Part shown: piece after piece, positions 1 to 11,490 of the stretch
How the letters are laid out: every line of letters starts with the position of its first letter
Position numbering within the stretch: position 1 is the stretch's first letter
Assembly: GCA_020310875.1 (NCBI GenBank)
Contig: CM035416.1
Span: 74,523,983-74,587,982, forward strand
DNA length: 64,000 nt
From: Ceratopteris richardii
Lineage: Eukaryota; Streptophyta; Polypodiopsida; Polypodiales; Pteridaceae
Direction of reading: 5' to 3'
Translations under genes and position numbers: made by a program
Notes under the pieces: generated by a model
Databases searched by the model: none
What the model was told of the DNA's origin: nothing
What the model saw: only the letters and a program-made list of their open reading frames with translations

Positions 1-1870
1 AAAAAGTTATGTCAATCATGTGTTTTTGAAACAGATAAGCTCTTATCATCCAAGGTGAACATGTTTTGACAATATGCTCCATATCCTATAGGTTTGCAAA
101 TTGATTGAATCTTGTTATTGATCATTTGCATCTCTTTTGTTGTAAGCGCCTAAGGAGTAGATTCATCAGTTGTTTCATGTCAATACTCATCATAAACTTG
201 ACATAACTTTGGTTTTGAGTTTTTATATTTTATAAAAATTCTTGATGTTATTGTATCTTTTAATTCAATGAGATGCTGCCATATTGAAAAATCAACATTC
301 TTGAATAAATGCATAGGATTAGGGAGATGAAAAATCTTTAACTCTCTTCAATATTCCAAAGAATACCATATTGACATATTCTCTGCGAGTGACCATCTTC
401 CTTTGCTTCTTGTCTTCACATTGTCGTCATCTTTACCATCAATGAAGATTTTTGATTGAGGATCTATAGGAGGTCCTTTTGTCAGTTTCAAATACCAATC
501 CATTGGTATCATTGGTTTTGGATACTTACCTTTTTCAATCCTTCCATTAAAATGTATTGCTTCCCTTTTTCACTGTAATGAATAATCATCAAACAAAAAA
601 GCATCGATGTTGAAGATAAATAGTTTTTTTCAGATTTTTACTATAAATTGATATCAACCAATCAATACAATAAGGAAAAGTTGTATATCCCTTGATAGAT
701 TTTTTTGTAACAAAAGAAAGTAATTAACTTAACTCACATAATAGTGCAAATGAAATAAATAATATCATTACATGAACAAAAACCATATCTTAGAAAACAA
801 TGTATAGTTCATGACACAATTCCATAAATCATAACTTGTATTTGATTGATGATTTTAGACATATCAATGATATCAATAACTCCCCATAACTCTTGGAGAC
901 CTTTGATGAGAGGAGTAAGATATACATTTATGTCTTTAACTTGTTGTTTCTCTAAGATTAGAATTGAAAGCATTAAATGTTATTTCTTAATACTAAGATA
1001 TGATGGAAGATTATAGTTAATGACTACCACTATCAATGTGTACAATTTACTATATTTCATTCAAAATGTATTAACTCCATCTAATGTAATATCCAACTTT
1101 AGATTGCATGACTCTTTTGCAAAATCAAGTCAGCTACAATCAATATGTTGAAATGTTGGACTAATTGCTAGAATTCTCATTAATCCATCTTAACTTTTAT
1201 GATCAGATCCCCATCTCAAAAGCTTTGATGGTATTGGGCTTTGAAACATATGCTTGATTCATGAAGCCAATGGAAATTTTCTCAATACTTTCTTTGGAAT
1301 TTTACCTTGCTCCTTCTTGTATTGAGACGATTGACATTTTGGATGTGTCACATTATCTGCATATTGATCCCTTTATATAAATTTAATAGTTGGAACAAGC
1401 ATATATAGAAGGATAATCTACACCAAGACTACTGATCAGCTTCTTCATTTCATCATGTGATGTATGAAGAGCATTGTTTCCTAGTAAAAATTTTTCAGAT
1501 AGTAGCTTACAAGTTCATGAAAAGAAAAATTATTATCATAAAAACATATATAAATATGGATAATAAAAAGTTACTTATTTATATAGTATACAAATAGTGT
1601 CAAAATAGATATATTACTCCATCCAAAATAATTCTGAACATTGAGAATAAGTAAACTGTCACTTAGTCATGTCAAACAACTTCCTTCATAGATATGCTTT
1701 AGATATTCTTCTCAAAGATATTTTTCGTTTTCAGAAATATCAATGCTCTCACTTTCATTTTGATACCAATCCTTGATAAAATCCACCATGCCATCATAAT
1801 CATCATAAAAATCATGTTGTTTGTTTTTTTTTAATATAGTTCTTTTAATTTTGCATATTCCATAGGATCA
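1..1870 (-). pseudogene. Decayed CACTA-type tnp2 transposase
   Basis: The minus strand gives broken but clear similarity to the tnp2 transposase at 58060-61282. From the right: a stretch matching the N-terminal acidic/leucine segment (around 1620-1850), the Cys-containing segment before 'KVLRKFPL' (around 1260-1360), the first-Asp motif 'LDGVNTF' (around 1080-1100), 'INYNLPSYL' (around 1000), 'DINVYLTPLI' (around 930), 'NPMHLFKN' (296-320) and 'SKTHD*HNFF' (1-32), which equals the 'LKSHDWHKF' motif of the better copy with Trp turned into a stop. Stops and frameshifts are scattered throughout, so no functional protein is possible. The gene continues left of the window. It is diverged enough from the copy at the right end to be a separate, older CACTA lineage. 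Identification is firm; exact limits are not. Confidence 0.88.
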
Positions 1871-3569
1871 GTTTTGCATAGCCTCCTCATGGATGTTTTT
1901 GATAGACAAGGTCTTACTGGTAACTATGAATGCTATGGTGGAATGTCATCAATATCATATGTTGAAATTTACATTATAAGAATAAAAAACATTAGTATTC
2001 CATATGTGAATGAAAATCAAATCTCATACACAAATTTAGATACATATGTAGAGACAAGAAAATTCTATGATCAAATTTAAGTTTGATTAGAAGACTCTCA
2101 CATAATACTATCAATTTTCATACTAATTAAAATGTGATCTTGGAGGTCTATGCCACCCATAATTGACTAATAATTCATCACCAACACATAAAGAAGTAGT
2201 AGCATTGATAATTATGTATCTTGATACATCTTTTCTCATGTATTGTGGTTCATGACTATTTTCCCACTTTTCAAATGTGAAATTTCCTTGAACTAGTATA
2301 TCCTTGACTACTATTTATTAAACTTGTTATATTTCCATGAGTGTAAGGTCTTTCATCAATATATTATCTTTCATTTTTTGCATGTGTAATCCCTATGTTA
2401 GCAAGAGAGGCTGCATTTAGACATAATCCATGACTACTCATGCTTTGGATGTAGTGAGTAAGTCAACGCCAATGTCTACATCGCATAGGTCCACAAAATG
2501 ATATAAGAGTGATTTCAGACTTGGGAGGCACATGCAAATCTGCTACAAGAAATAAATCCTGGCCAACACCTATGATCGTAGAGGGAGCAATCATATAGTG
2601 ATTAACTCAAAAGTATAAAACCTCTCAGTCTAAAGGAAGTGGTACTCTATGCCATCCTTCGTATCATCTTCTATCATATGTTTGCACTGGAGGACGATCA
2701 CAAGTTTGTAATGGATAATCTCTGGTGGTTTCAACCTCTAAACCGGGAGGTAAAGGATTTTCAGAAACCTCGGCTTGCATTTGATACATGACCTATCTAT
2801 GATGTGTATGAGGGATATTAGCATTAATAATAGGAGAATCATCATCATTATCATTAAGCAAATATTCATATAATACATATATTATAATTTTTCCAATTAT
2901 ATTATTTTAATATAAATTAATGAAATTAACTCATAGAATCAATTATATACTCGAGCATTGTCACATCGATCAGGTGGTGGTGCTCGCTCAAAAATACCAT
3001 AATCATTCCCATATTCAATAACTTTTGATCATGGTCTTCAAACCTTCTCTTAAGTTCTTGCTCTTCAATAAATGAAAATGAACAAGTCTCTCAACAAATG
3101 TGGCTCAAATTGTCTTTTATACATTTTTTAGTGGCTATGTTTGCACTTAAAATGGATATCTAAACCTTCTAATCTAAAAGTAAATATCTTAGAGTGCTCT
3201 AAGAATCCTATACGAAAATAATATAGGTTATTAAATCCACAAGGAAGATCTTTCTCTTTTTTATAGAAATTTGAGTAATTTACAAGGGTCAAAGTACATT
3301 TTCTTCCATTTTTCCATGAAAACATCTTTATCTCCAAATATTCTAATCTTCTTCAATCTGCTTCTTTGAGGGTTGATTTGAATCTTCTCCCAAGTTCCTA
3401 GTCTCTAGTAGCTTATTTGACATGCACTCCAACATCCTTCATTCTCCTAGATTTTTATGATTCTTGACAAAACCTTCACGAGTTGCTTTATCTTTAATAC
3501 TTCTTCCTTCTCACATAGACCTGTGAAATAAGGTCAAAATCTTTTCTCTCCATAACATGGAGTTCATTT
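1871..3569. other. AT-rich stretch, no recognisable gene
   Basis: No convincing gene. Around 2430-2850 the minus strand reads as a proline-rich, coding-like segment broken by several stops, and 3128-3337 holds a 69-codon minus ORF rich in Lys, Phe and Tyr; I recognise neither. Position upstream of the decayed tnp2 gene on the same strand means they could be remains of the same CACTA element (its N-terminal exon or second gene), but nothing in the sequence proves this. Confidence 0.4.
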
Positions 3570-3796
3570 TGTTGATATAGTTTGGTAGTGATGCATGTGA
3601 ACACATTAGGATTGTCAAGGCACTTTTTTCCCTCTTTAGAAGGTTTTTTCCCCCAGCTTGTATATATGCCTATAACCCTAATATGTCACTTATCTTTGTA
3701 CATTCACTTGGTAATTCATTCAGTTTCCCATTGTGCTCCAAGGTTCTTCTTCTTCCTTGTGTTGTTTGCATGCTTTGTGGACATGAAACTCCAACA
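3570..3796 (+). repeat. LTR of copia family B (plus orientation)
   Basis: Starts TGTTGATATAG and ends ACTCCAACA. It is the reverse complement of the LTR at 23085-23313 with scattered differences, including the shared block with 'ttttttccctctttagaagg' and the closing segment rich in 'cttctt'. Length 227 against 229 bp. It is followed by a degenerate initiator-Met primer site and the family's leader, so it is the 5' LTR of a plus-strand element whose coding part is gone. Confidence 0.85.
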
Positions 3797-3864
3797 ATTG
3801 TTATTAGAGTAGGTCGCCACTTCATCTAGGGCATCGTCCACACCCCTCCGATCATAGTCTCAAA
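3797..3864 (+). other. Primer site and leader of copia B, left piece
   Basis: Directly after the LTR comes 'TTGTTATTAGAG', a decayed version of the usual TTGGTATCAGAG primer site. The next ~45 bases ('cacttcatctagggcatc' onward) match the leader of copia C read on the minus strand (around 19861-19935). The leader is cut at 3864 by copia A and resumes at 9874. Confidence 0.8.
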
Positions 3865-4671
3865 TGTTGGAGAATTCCTCTTCTATTCGCAGTGGAAAGT
3901 GTAGAAGACCTTCTCAGGATCAAGACTATTGCTAACAGCTAAACCTTCAAATGAAAACTAGTACCAATTGAAAACTGCAATGAACTTCAAACTTTGGTCA
4001 CTCAAACTAGACACCTACAGCTTTCAAATGAGCTATCAAACACTCAATTTGGAGTAGATTTGGGTTGGCAACTCTTTGATACAAAACATGCTACCTGTCT
4101 ACTCAGTTAGGCTGAAAACTGGACTTCACTAAAACCTGAATAACTCACAGAGCACAAAGAATTTGATAAAACTCTTATAGATAGAGGAATTACTCGAGGT
4201 AAGCTTTTGAATGAATATTTAAACACTAAAATTGGATACATATATTGAGAGATATGACTCTCACAAGTAGACTACCAAAAAATGGGTGTGCGGTTGGACA
4301 TACTCTATGAGAGTGAACTGAACGAAATGACTCAAACCAAATGAACTAGCTACAAGGGGACTTCCACGCCTTCTTCCTCTGTTCTCGAGTGTCCTCCCTT
4401 GCCTCTTTTATAGCCAAGTGACCAAAATCTCTCATGATGAGTTTGAGAGCTCTTCTCCATCATTTCTCCACTACTTTGGACAGCCACTCCTCTTACGGTT
4501 CAATTTTTGGATTTGATTCTCTTTTGATTGATTCTCTTTTGATTGATTCTCTTTTGGCCTCCACTACTTGCTGAAGTAAATGCTTCCATTTTTCATTTTT
4601 TTAGTTTCCTTCTACTTGAAGAAAATCCTTTTTGCAAAAATATATACGAGCTTACTTCTTTATTTTTAACA
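3865..4671 (-). repeat. Copia A 3' LTR
   Basis: Plus-strand limits TGTTGGAGAATTCC to TTTTTAACA, i.e. TG...CA on either strand; 807 bp. It aligns along its whole length with 9082-9873 with dispersed substitutions and small indels. Read on the minus strand it holds TATAAAAG at about 4405-4412, a plausible TATA box, and a run of 'attctcttttgattg' direct repeats near 4515-4560 (three copies here, two in the other LTR). Confidence 0.93.
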
Positions 4672-6245
4672 CTCCCCCTCAAGCTCACATGTGAGCTTGC
4701 ACCTTCAGCCATATCCTGCAAGTTGATGTCATCCTTGAATCTGTTTAGCTTAGAAGCATCTAAGGACTTTGTAAACATGTCTGCAACCTGGTCATTAGTT
4801 CCAATGAAGTTTATATCCACATCCTTGCTCAAAACTTTTTCTCGAACATAATGATAATGCACTTCTATGTGTTTGCTTCGTGCATGAAACATTGGATTGT
4901 TTGTCAAGTGAATGCTTGATATGTTGTCACCATAAATTGAAATGGTCTCCACCTGCATATTAAGATAAGCCAAGAGCTTCTTAATCCACATAGCTTCACA
5001 AGTTGCAAAGTCTAAACCTCTATATTCAACTTCTGTAGATGATAGTGCAACAGTAGCTTGCTTCTTCGAACTCCATGTGATAGGTTTGCTACCTATCATG
5101 AACACATAACCTGAAGTGGATCTTCTATCTTCCTTCGAACCAGCCCAATCAGCATCACTGAAGCCTTTTACATGCAATTCTTCATCATATCTATAAAACA
5201 AGGCATGATTGACTGTGTGCTTCACATATCTTAGCACTCGTTTGGCTGAATTTAAATGTTCACTTGTTGGAGCTTGCATAAATTGAGAAAGAACTCCAAC
5301 AATATAACACAAATCTGGTCTTGTGATTGTAGCATAGATCAATGAACCTATAATACTCATGTATGTAGTTACATCATGTAACTTCTCTACATCATTTGAA
5401 CATAGCTTCACATTTGTGTCCATAGGTTGATTGAGTGGTTTGCATTCACTCATTCCAAATCTGAAAAGAACATACAATAGGTACTTTCTTTGCATCAAGT
5501 AAATGCCATCTTTCCCATATACTATCTCAATGCCTAAAAAGTATTTCAGCTCACCAAGATCTAAAATTTTAAACTCCTTACCGAGTTTTCTTTTTATCTC
5601 TTGTATTCTTGCAACATTACTTCCTGTTATGATGAGATCATCAACATATATGCAAATATATACCTACTTGCCTTCTTCTTTCTTCATGTAGAGAGAGGGA
5701 TCTGCACTACTTGGACTATAACCACACCTTGTGATGTACTCGACCAATCTTTGATTCCAAGCACGTGGTGCTTGCTTCAGCCCATACAAAGCTTTCTTCA
5801 ATCTACAAACAAAATTTGGATGCTTTTTGTCTTCAAATCCAATCGGTTGACTCATGTATACCTCTTCTTGAAGTTCACCATTGAGAAAAGAATTTTTTAT
5901 GTCAAGTTGGTATAATGGCCATCTCCTTGCTGCACTGACTGCAATCAAGGTTCTCATTGTTCCCATCTTTGCAACCGGGCTGAAAATCTCTTCATAGTCG
6001 ATGCCGTGAGTTTGCTTGAATCCTTTTGCTACTAGTCTAGCTTTATGCCTAGCTAGAGAACCATCAACATTTCTCTTTATTTTAAACACCCATTTATTTG
6101 GAACAATCTTCATACCTTCAGCCTTTGGAACTAGCTCCCATGTGTGATTGTCCTTGAGAGCTTTCATCTCTTCTTGCATAGCTTCTTGCCATTCTTTTTG
6201 AGTACATGCTTCTTCATATGCATCCAGTTCTTTGTCTTTGACCAC
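4593..6245 (-). pseudogene. Copia A reverse transcriptase-RNase H, one stop
   Basis: One reading frame holds a full copia RT and RNase H, broken by a TAG at 5664-5666. RT begins near 'NKWVFKIKRNVDGS', passes 'LDIKNSFLNGELQEEVYM' and 'KKALYGLKQAPRAWN', and has the catalytic YVDD box just after the stop (around 5635-5650). RNase H follows with 'DADWAGSKEDRRSTSGY', 'ALSSTEVEYRG' and 'HARSKHIEVHYHYV'. The C-terminus 'VADMFTKSLDASKLNRF' is typical of the family; the frame then runs over the polypurine tract into the LTR. A second TAG (6246-6248) lies immediately upstream of the segment. The catalytic residues survive, so only the stops inactivate this half. Confidence 0.9.
4672..4684 (-). other. 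Copia A polypurine tract
   Basis: Minus-strand CTTGAGGGGGAG abuts the TGTTAAAA start of the 3' LTR. This is the expected place and composition for plus-strand DNA priming in an LTR retrotransposon. Confidence 0.85.
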
Positions 6246-7015
6246 CTATGTCATATATGCAAAATGCTTTGCAATAAAACTATCATAGCTCAGCCTTTGA
6301 ATCGGATACCTTGCTCTCGAAGACCTCTTTCATTTTCTTTTGAATATTGCTTCTTCAACCGGTTCAACTTTACCTTTGGTGTGATCAGCTCTTCATACTC
6401 TTCTTCACTGGCATTTGAATCACTATTTTGGGCAGCACTTTCAGCTTTAGATCTTTCATAACATGATGTTGGTGATAAGGAATGACTCCTTAGTCTCCCT
6501 TTCCATGTTGAGCTTTCTCCAAGTGATGTAGAAGCTTCTGGACCTGACATTTGAGTGCTTGTTTGCTGAAATTCTTCTTGGACAACACCTCCATCATCTT
6601 CACAATCTTCTTCAAGAATCTTCTCTTTCCCTTTGTCTCCAAACCATGGTCTTAGCTCATCAAATACCACATCTCGTGAGACTCGTAGCTCCTTTTTCAC
6701 CGGATTGTAGCACCTATATCCCTTTTGCTCCGATGAATATCCAATAAAAATACATTTTTCGGACTTTGCCTCCATCTTTGTCCTTAGTTCTTGAGGGATG
6801 TGAACATAACACACACATCCAAAAACTTTGAGATGTGTAAGGTCAGGTTTCTTACCGGAATAAACCTCCTCGAGAGTTAGATTATGCACTCCAGCCGTTG
6901 TGCACTTGTTCATCAAATAAACGGCCGTACTAGTTGCTTCGGCCCAATAGTTTAGTGGCATCTTCATCTCGTTGAGCATGCATCTTGCAACATCTTTGAT
7001 ATGTCGATTTTTCCT
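6246..7015 (-). pseudogene. Copia A integrase C-terminus and linker
   Basis: Continues the integrase after the stop at 7016-7018 in the same frame: 'RKNRHI', 'MPLNYWAEAT', 'YLMNKCTTAGVHNLTLEE', 'LKVFGCVCYVHIPQELRTK' and 'IFIGYSSEQKGYRCYNP' are hallmark copia integrase C-terminal segments, followed by a Ser/Glu-rich linker before RT. The frame ends in a stop at 6290-6292. The following RT segment is in another frame, so a 1-base frameshift lies close to 6290-6310. Confidence 0.88.
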
Positions 7016-8932
7016 TTAAGCTATACCATTTTGTTGAGGCATGTACCTACATGTAAATTGTCTCTTGATGCCATTTTTATAAAGAAAATCTGAAAATTCT
7101 TCGGAGAAATACTCTCTTCCTCCATTGGACCTCAAGGTCTTTATGTAGCATCCTGTTTCCTTTTCTACCTGTGCTTTAAATCTCTTGAACATGGAGAACA
7201 CATCCGATTTTTGTTTTATGTAAAACATCCATACTTTTCTTGAATGATCATCGATAAAAGTGACAAAATATCTATTACCAACCACTGATGGTTGCTGTGA
7301 TGGTCCCCATACATCCGTGTGTATCAAGTCAAGGACATTCCTTGCCACATAGTTGCTCTTCTTGAATGGTTGCCGAGTTTGCTTTCCTAGTTGGCATGCT
7401 TCACAAAACTCATGTAGTCCAGCATCATTGAATCTTGGAAGACCTCTTACCACTTCATGGTTGCTCATGTCCTTGAGCTTGGGAATGTTGATATGTCCAA
7501 ACCTTTTGTGCCACAAATCGATTTCAACAATCCTCTTGTTTCCAAACTGAATATACATCACCTTTCCATGTGGTTGTTGAATGTCCAAGGTGAACATCCT
7601 ACCTTCTTTCCTTCCTTGAGCAATGACCTTGAATCCTTCTTTTGGATTCTTTATAAAGCAGCCTTTTTCATTGAAGATAACATGATATCCTTTCTCTACC
7701 ATTTGTCCTACTGAAATCAAATTCTTTGCAATAGTAGGAACATGAAGAACATCAACCAATACCTTTCTATCTCCAAGCTTGATATCTCCAACATGCTCAA
7801 TTGCGTGTTGAGTTTCATCGCCGGTCTCCACACATCCTTTTCCACTTGGAGCTTGTAGCTTTGTGAATAAATCTCCTTGGCATGTCATATGGTTGCTGCA
7901 ACTTGAATCTATGAACCATTTTTGGTCGTTACTTCTCGAGTTGTTGTAGTCATGCTTCATGGCAAGCATGGTTTGCTTGTCTCCTTCACTTGATGTACTC
8001 GCATAGTTATTTTGGCTCCTTTGGTTGCCTCCATTCAGCCTTCCATTCTTTTGCCAACAATCATTTGCATAATGTCCTAGTTTACCATAATGATAACATG
8101 TTATACCTTTATGAGGATTGTATGGACCTCGAACTCTTCCTCTATTTCTTCCTCGACCTCTTCCATGTGTGTTGTCATTTGAGTTGTCCTTGTTGTCCTT
8201 CGAGTTGTGTTGGCTGAAATTTGTGTTGTTGTAGCTTCTTCTTCTTCCTCTCGAGCCTCCTCTTGAGTTTCTTCCTCTACCTCTTCCTGCATATAACATT
8301 TGACTATGGATGTCCCTACCTTTGTTGCCTTCTCCTTGTTGAGCTACCTCTTCAGCCACAAGATTCGGTATAATCTCATCGAATGTTGGTAGAGGGTCTC
8401 TATAAAGAATGTTTGTGATGAGGGGCTTCCACTTTTCTTCACTCCTCAAGCCATTGAGGGCTGTTTGGACGATGTCTTCCTCTTCTATCTTGCATCCAAC
8501 TGATGCTAGCTGATCTCGAAGCTCCTTGATCCTCAATGTATACTCACTAATGCTTTGGTTTGAGCTTTTCTTCATGTTGTTGAGCTCGTTCTTGAGTTGC
8601 ATCCTCTGAGACCTTGTTGAGGTAGCATACACCTTCTCCAATGCTTCCCAAACTTCCTTGGCTGTTTCTAAGCTTTGCACATGACCAATCATAGTGTTAG
8701 AAATAACTTGTGAGATGAGGAACATCACCCTTCGATTCCTCTCTTCCCAATCAGCAAATTGTCTCCTTTGTGCCGGAGTAATCTTGGGATCTTCAACGTC
8801 CACCGGTTGTGGATCGTCTCCACTAACTAAACTCCATAAACATTTACCTTTAAGGTAATTTATCATTCTATACCTCCAAGACTGAAAATTATCTTTGTCT
8901 AACTTCTCAAATTGTTGTCCTAAATCAGCCAT
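7016..8932 (-). pseudogene. Copia A gag-protease-integrase, 638 codons
   Basis: Starts MADLGQQFEKLDKDNF. Residues ~1-210 are a UBN2/gag-like capsid region ('NYLKGKCLWSLVSG', 'SISEYTLRIKELRDQL'). An Arg/Gly/Asn-rich stretch follows, then a zinc knuckle CYHYGKLGHYANDC whose second Cys is Tyr. The protease motif reads DSSCSNHMT instead of DSGCSNHMT. The HHCC finger 'WHKRFGHIN...CEACQLGK' is present. In the integrase core the first Asp is in 'HTDVWGP', the second position is Asn ('LRSNGGREY' for LRSDGG), and the stop codon sits where the catalytic Glu belongs ('NGIA*RKNR'). Three active sites are therefore damaged in an otherwise open frame. Confidence 0.92.
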
Positions 8933-9067
8933 TGAAAACTTCCAAGATTGAAGTTTACCTCAAGTATTGTGTGGCACTCTTCCTTGACTTTATGAAGCTC
9001 CCCCTTGATTTGTAGCTTCTCCTTTGCTTCACTTCAGTTCCAATGCTTTGCCTCTTCAAAATCCAAT

Positions 9068-9079
9068 GCTCTGATACCA
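9068..9079 (-). other. Copia A primer-binding site (tRNA-iMet)
   Basis: Minus-strand TGGTATCAGAGC, the standard 12-nt match to the 3' end of plant initiator-Met tRNA, two bases inside the 5' LTR. Confidence 0.92.
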
Positions 9080-9081
9080 AA

Positions 9082-9873
9082 TTTTGGAGAATTCCTCTTC
9101 TATTCGCAGCGGAAAGTGTAGAAGACCTTCTCAGGATCAAGACTATTGCCAACAATTGAACCTTGAAATGAAAACTGGTACCAACTAAAAACTACAATGA
9201 ACTTCAAAATTTGGTCACTCAAACTAGACACCTATAGCTTTCAAATGAGCTATCAAACACTCAATTTGGAGTAGATTTGGGCTGGCAACTCTTTGATACA
9301 AAATAGGCTACCTGTCTACTCAGTTAGGCTGAAAACTGGACTTCACTAAAACCTGAATAACTCAGAGAGCACAAAGAATTTGATAAAACTGTTCTAGATA
9401 GAGGAATTACTCAAGATAAGCTTTCCAACGAATGTTTAAACACTAAAATTGGATACATATATTGAGAGATATGACTCTCACAAGTAGACTACCCAAAAAT
9501 GGGTGTGCGGCTGGACATACTCTATGAGAGTGAACTGAACGAAATGACTCAAACCAAATGAACTAGCTACAAGGGGACTTCCATGCCTTCTTCCTCTATT
9601 CTTGAGTTTCCTCCCTTGCCTCTTTTATAGCCAAGTGACCAAAATCTCTCATGATGAGTTTGAGAGCTCTTCTCCATCATTTCTCCACTACTTTGGACAT
9701 CTACTCCTCTTATAGTTCAGTTTTTGGATTTGATTCTCTTTTGATTGATTCTCTTTTGGCCTCCACTACTTGCTGAAGTAAATGCTTCTATTTTTCATTT
9801 TTGTATTTTCCTTCTACTTGAAGAAAATCCTTTTTGCAAAAATATATACGAGCTTACTTCTTTATTTTTAACA
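9082..9873 (-). repeat. Copia A 5' LTR
   Basis: 792-bp partner of 3865-4671. The inner end reads TTTTGGAG where the other copy has TGTTGGAG, so the terminal CA of the LTR (minus strand) is mutated. TATAAAAG occurs on the minus strand around 9622-9630. Several dozen substitutions and a 15-bp repeat-number difference separate the two LTRs, so the insertion is not recent. Confidence 0.92.
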
Positions 9874-10145
9874 TGAGAATGGAACAAAAATTGATGAGCA
9901 TACTCAAGGCAATTAGGAGTTCAAAACAGCTTCGCTTTGTGGTGTCAAAATTTTGATGTGAGCTTGTTTCGACCTGTGAACACACTCGCATTGCCTATGC
10001 AAGCAATTTCATCCTTTTGTTCCAAAACATATATACAGGTTTTGGTTTGCCAGTGCAAGCACCTCGAAGTTTTCTAAAGGTTTAAAAGAGCTTGACAAGG
10101 TAGTTCTATTCAACTTTTTGATATAGAACTATTTTTTTGCATATT
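9874..10145 (+). other. Leader of copia B, right piece
   Basis: Continues the leader interrupted at 3864. Over ~260 bp it matches the minus strand of 19600-19860 (leader of copia C), including 'attaggagttcaaaac', 'tttgtggtgtcaaa' and 'atttcatccttttgt'. It stops just short of where the gag ATG should be. The leader between primer site and gag is therefore about 340 bp in this family. Confidence 0.8.
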
Positions 10146-10176
10146 ATGTGAAGCATGCAAGATCTAATACCACTTT

Positions 10177-10671
10177 TGCAAGGATCTTAATTCACGCACA
10201 CATAGAGGACACTGGTACTCAAAACACATAGAAAATAGATATGCAAATAGACAAGACAATACACAAGATTGGGTGCAATCTTCCCCATGCGCATTGTTTT
10301 GACAGGTCCATAGAGTTCCATTATGTGAAAAATAGTGGCTACAATGAGGGTGGCTTCGAAAAGCAAGCATCAAAGTAAAAAGTTGCTCTCTTTTATGGAG
10401 AACCTTTGCTTTTATTAACATTAATTGTGATCTACAATGATCCTTATCCTAACCACTATTTTTACTACTTTTTCTAGAAAGAACCCTCTACGTGATTCAT
10501 ATTTATAAAATATAAGTCCTATTATGTGTATTCAAACACATATGAAATGTCCACACCCGTTCATGCCCTCACAAACCTTCAAATGCTATATCAAAACCCC
10601 AAAACACATTAATAACTTAATAAATCTCACTCTAATAATTCCTTCTTCAACACATTCCATAATTGATAACA
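10177..10671 (-). repeat. Gypsy-2-family LTR
   Basis: Runs TGCAAGGATC to TTGATAACA and is homologous over its length to 20262-20792. On its left is 'taataccactt', a degenerate primer site on the minus strand, so this is a 5' LTR whose internal region on the left has been lost apart from a few tens of bases. No matching partner lies in the expected place. Confidence 0.78.
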
Positions 10672-11490
10672 CTATTCTTGGGTAACCATTTATATATAAA
10701 ATGAGCATGGAAATTAAAGTGATGGATGATGGATCAACTTATGTGCGAATTTGATCTAGATTGGGTTTGCGGACATTAAAAGTTATGTTAATATGTCCGA
10801 ATCATGTAAGAAATAGGGAAAACATGAGAAAGAATCCCATTATCTATTATGATTATGCGTGAGATGATTGTGAACCACTAAGAGAGTATGCGACATATTT
10901 TGATGAGAATTTTTGCTAGGATCCATTGTTGAGCGAGACAATAGTGGAAGATGGTTTGATGTCTCACACCATGATGTAAATATATTTGAGATTTTTTTTT
11001 TCCATTAGCATTTAGGTTATGATATCTACATAGAGAAACTATTTCAAACAAATTTGGAAAATCTTATGAAAAATATAAAAAAAGTTGGGTTTAATTTCAC
11101 TTGAAAAAAAAAAATGGGAATTTGATTGTGTTTACAAGCCGCTATGTCGTAATGGACGATCTTGAGAGTGCTCTCCAAGAAGAAAGAAAATCTCAGATTG
11201 TGGTGCTCAATACAATTGATGAAATGAATTAATTACTAGGTTTTTAAAGGAGCATGAAGTGAATGTGAGTACAAAGCATAAGAAGCCCATAGCTCAACCA
11301 CATCCAAGAGAGAGCTATGAAAAGTTTAAAAGAGTGAATGATGATTCTATGTTAAGAGATTGAAGCAAGAAAGGGTATCAATTTACTAAGGATATTGTGA
11401 AGCAGATCCAATTTTGAGAAGATACATTTCTTACTTAGTTATAGAAAGAAAAATTCATAGAAGTAATTACAAGACATGGAAAAGCATTTT
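10672..11490. other. AT-rich DNA, probable gypsy-1 upstream remains
   Basis: No open frame of note. Plus-strand segments such as 'YVVMDDLESALQEERKS' (around 11150-11205) look like eroded coding sequence upstream of the gypsy-1 RT that follows, but I cannot place them in a domain. A 12-base A run occurs near 11105. Confidence 0.4.

Larger units (their letters stand above)
3865..9873 (-). mobile_element. Copia A: near-complete Ty1/copia retrotransposon
   Basis: A 6.0-kb element with two ~0.8-kb LTRs, a tRNA primer site next to the right LTR, a polypurine tract next to the left LTR, and domains in copia order (gag, protease, integrase, RT, RNase H) on the minus strand. The flanks at 3864 and 9874 join to rebuild the continuous leader of an older copia B element, showing insertion into it. 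The immediate 5-bp flanks (tcaaa and tgaga) do not match, so any target-site duplication has decayed. The polyprotein is broken by three in-frame stops and one frameshift, so the copy is not autonomous. Confidence 0.93.

Noticed and set aside
4543..4851. 102-codon plus-strand ORF
   Set aside because: Antisense shadow of copia A RNase H and LTR; the minus-strand frame has clear domain motifs.
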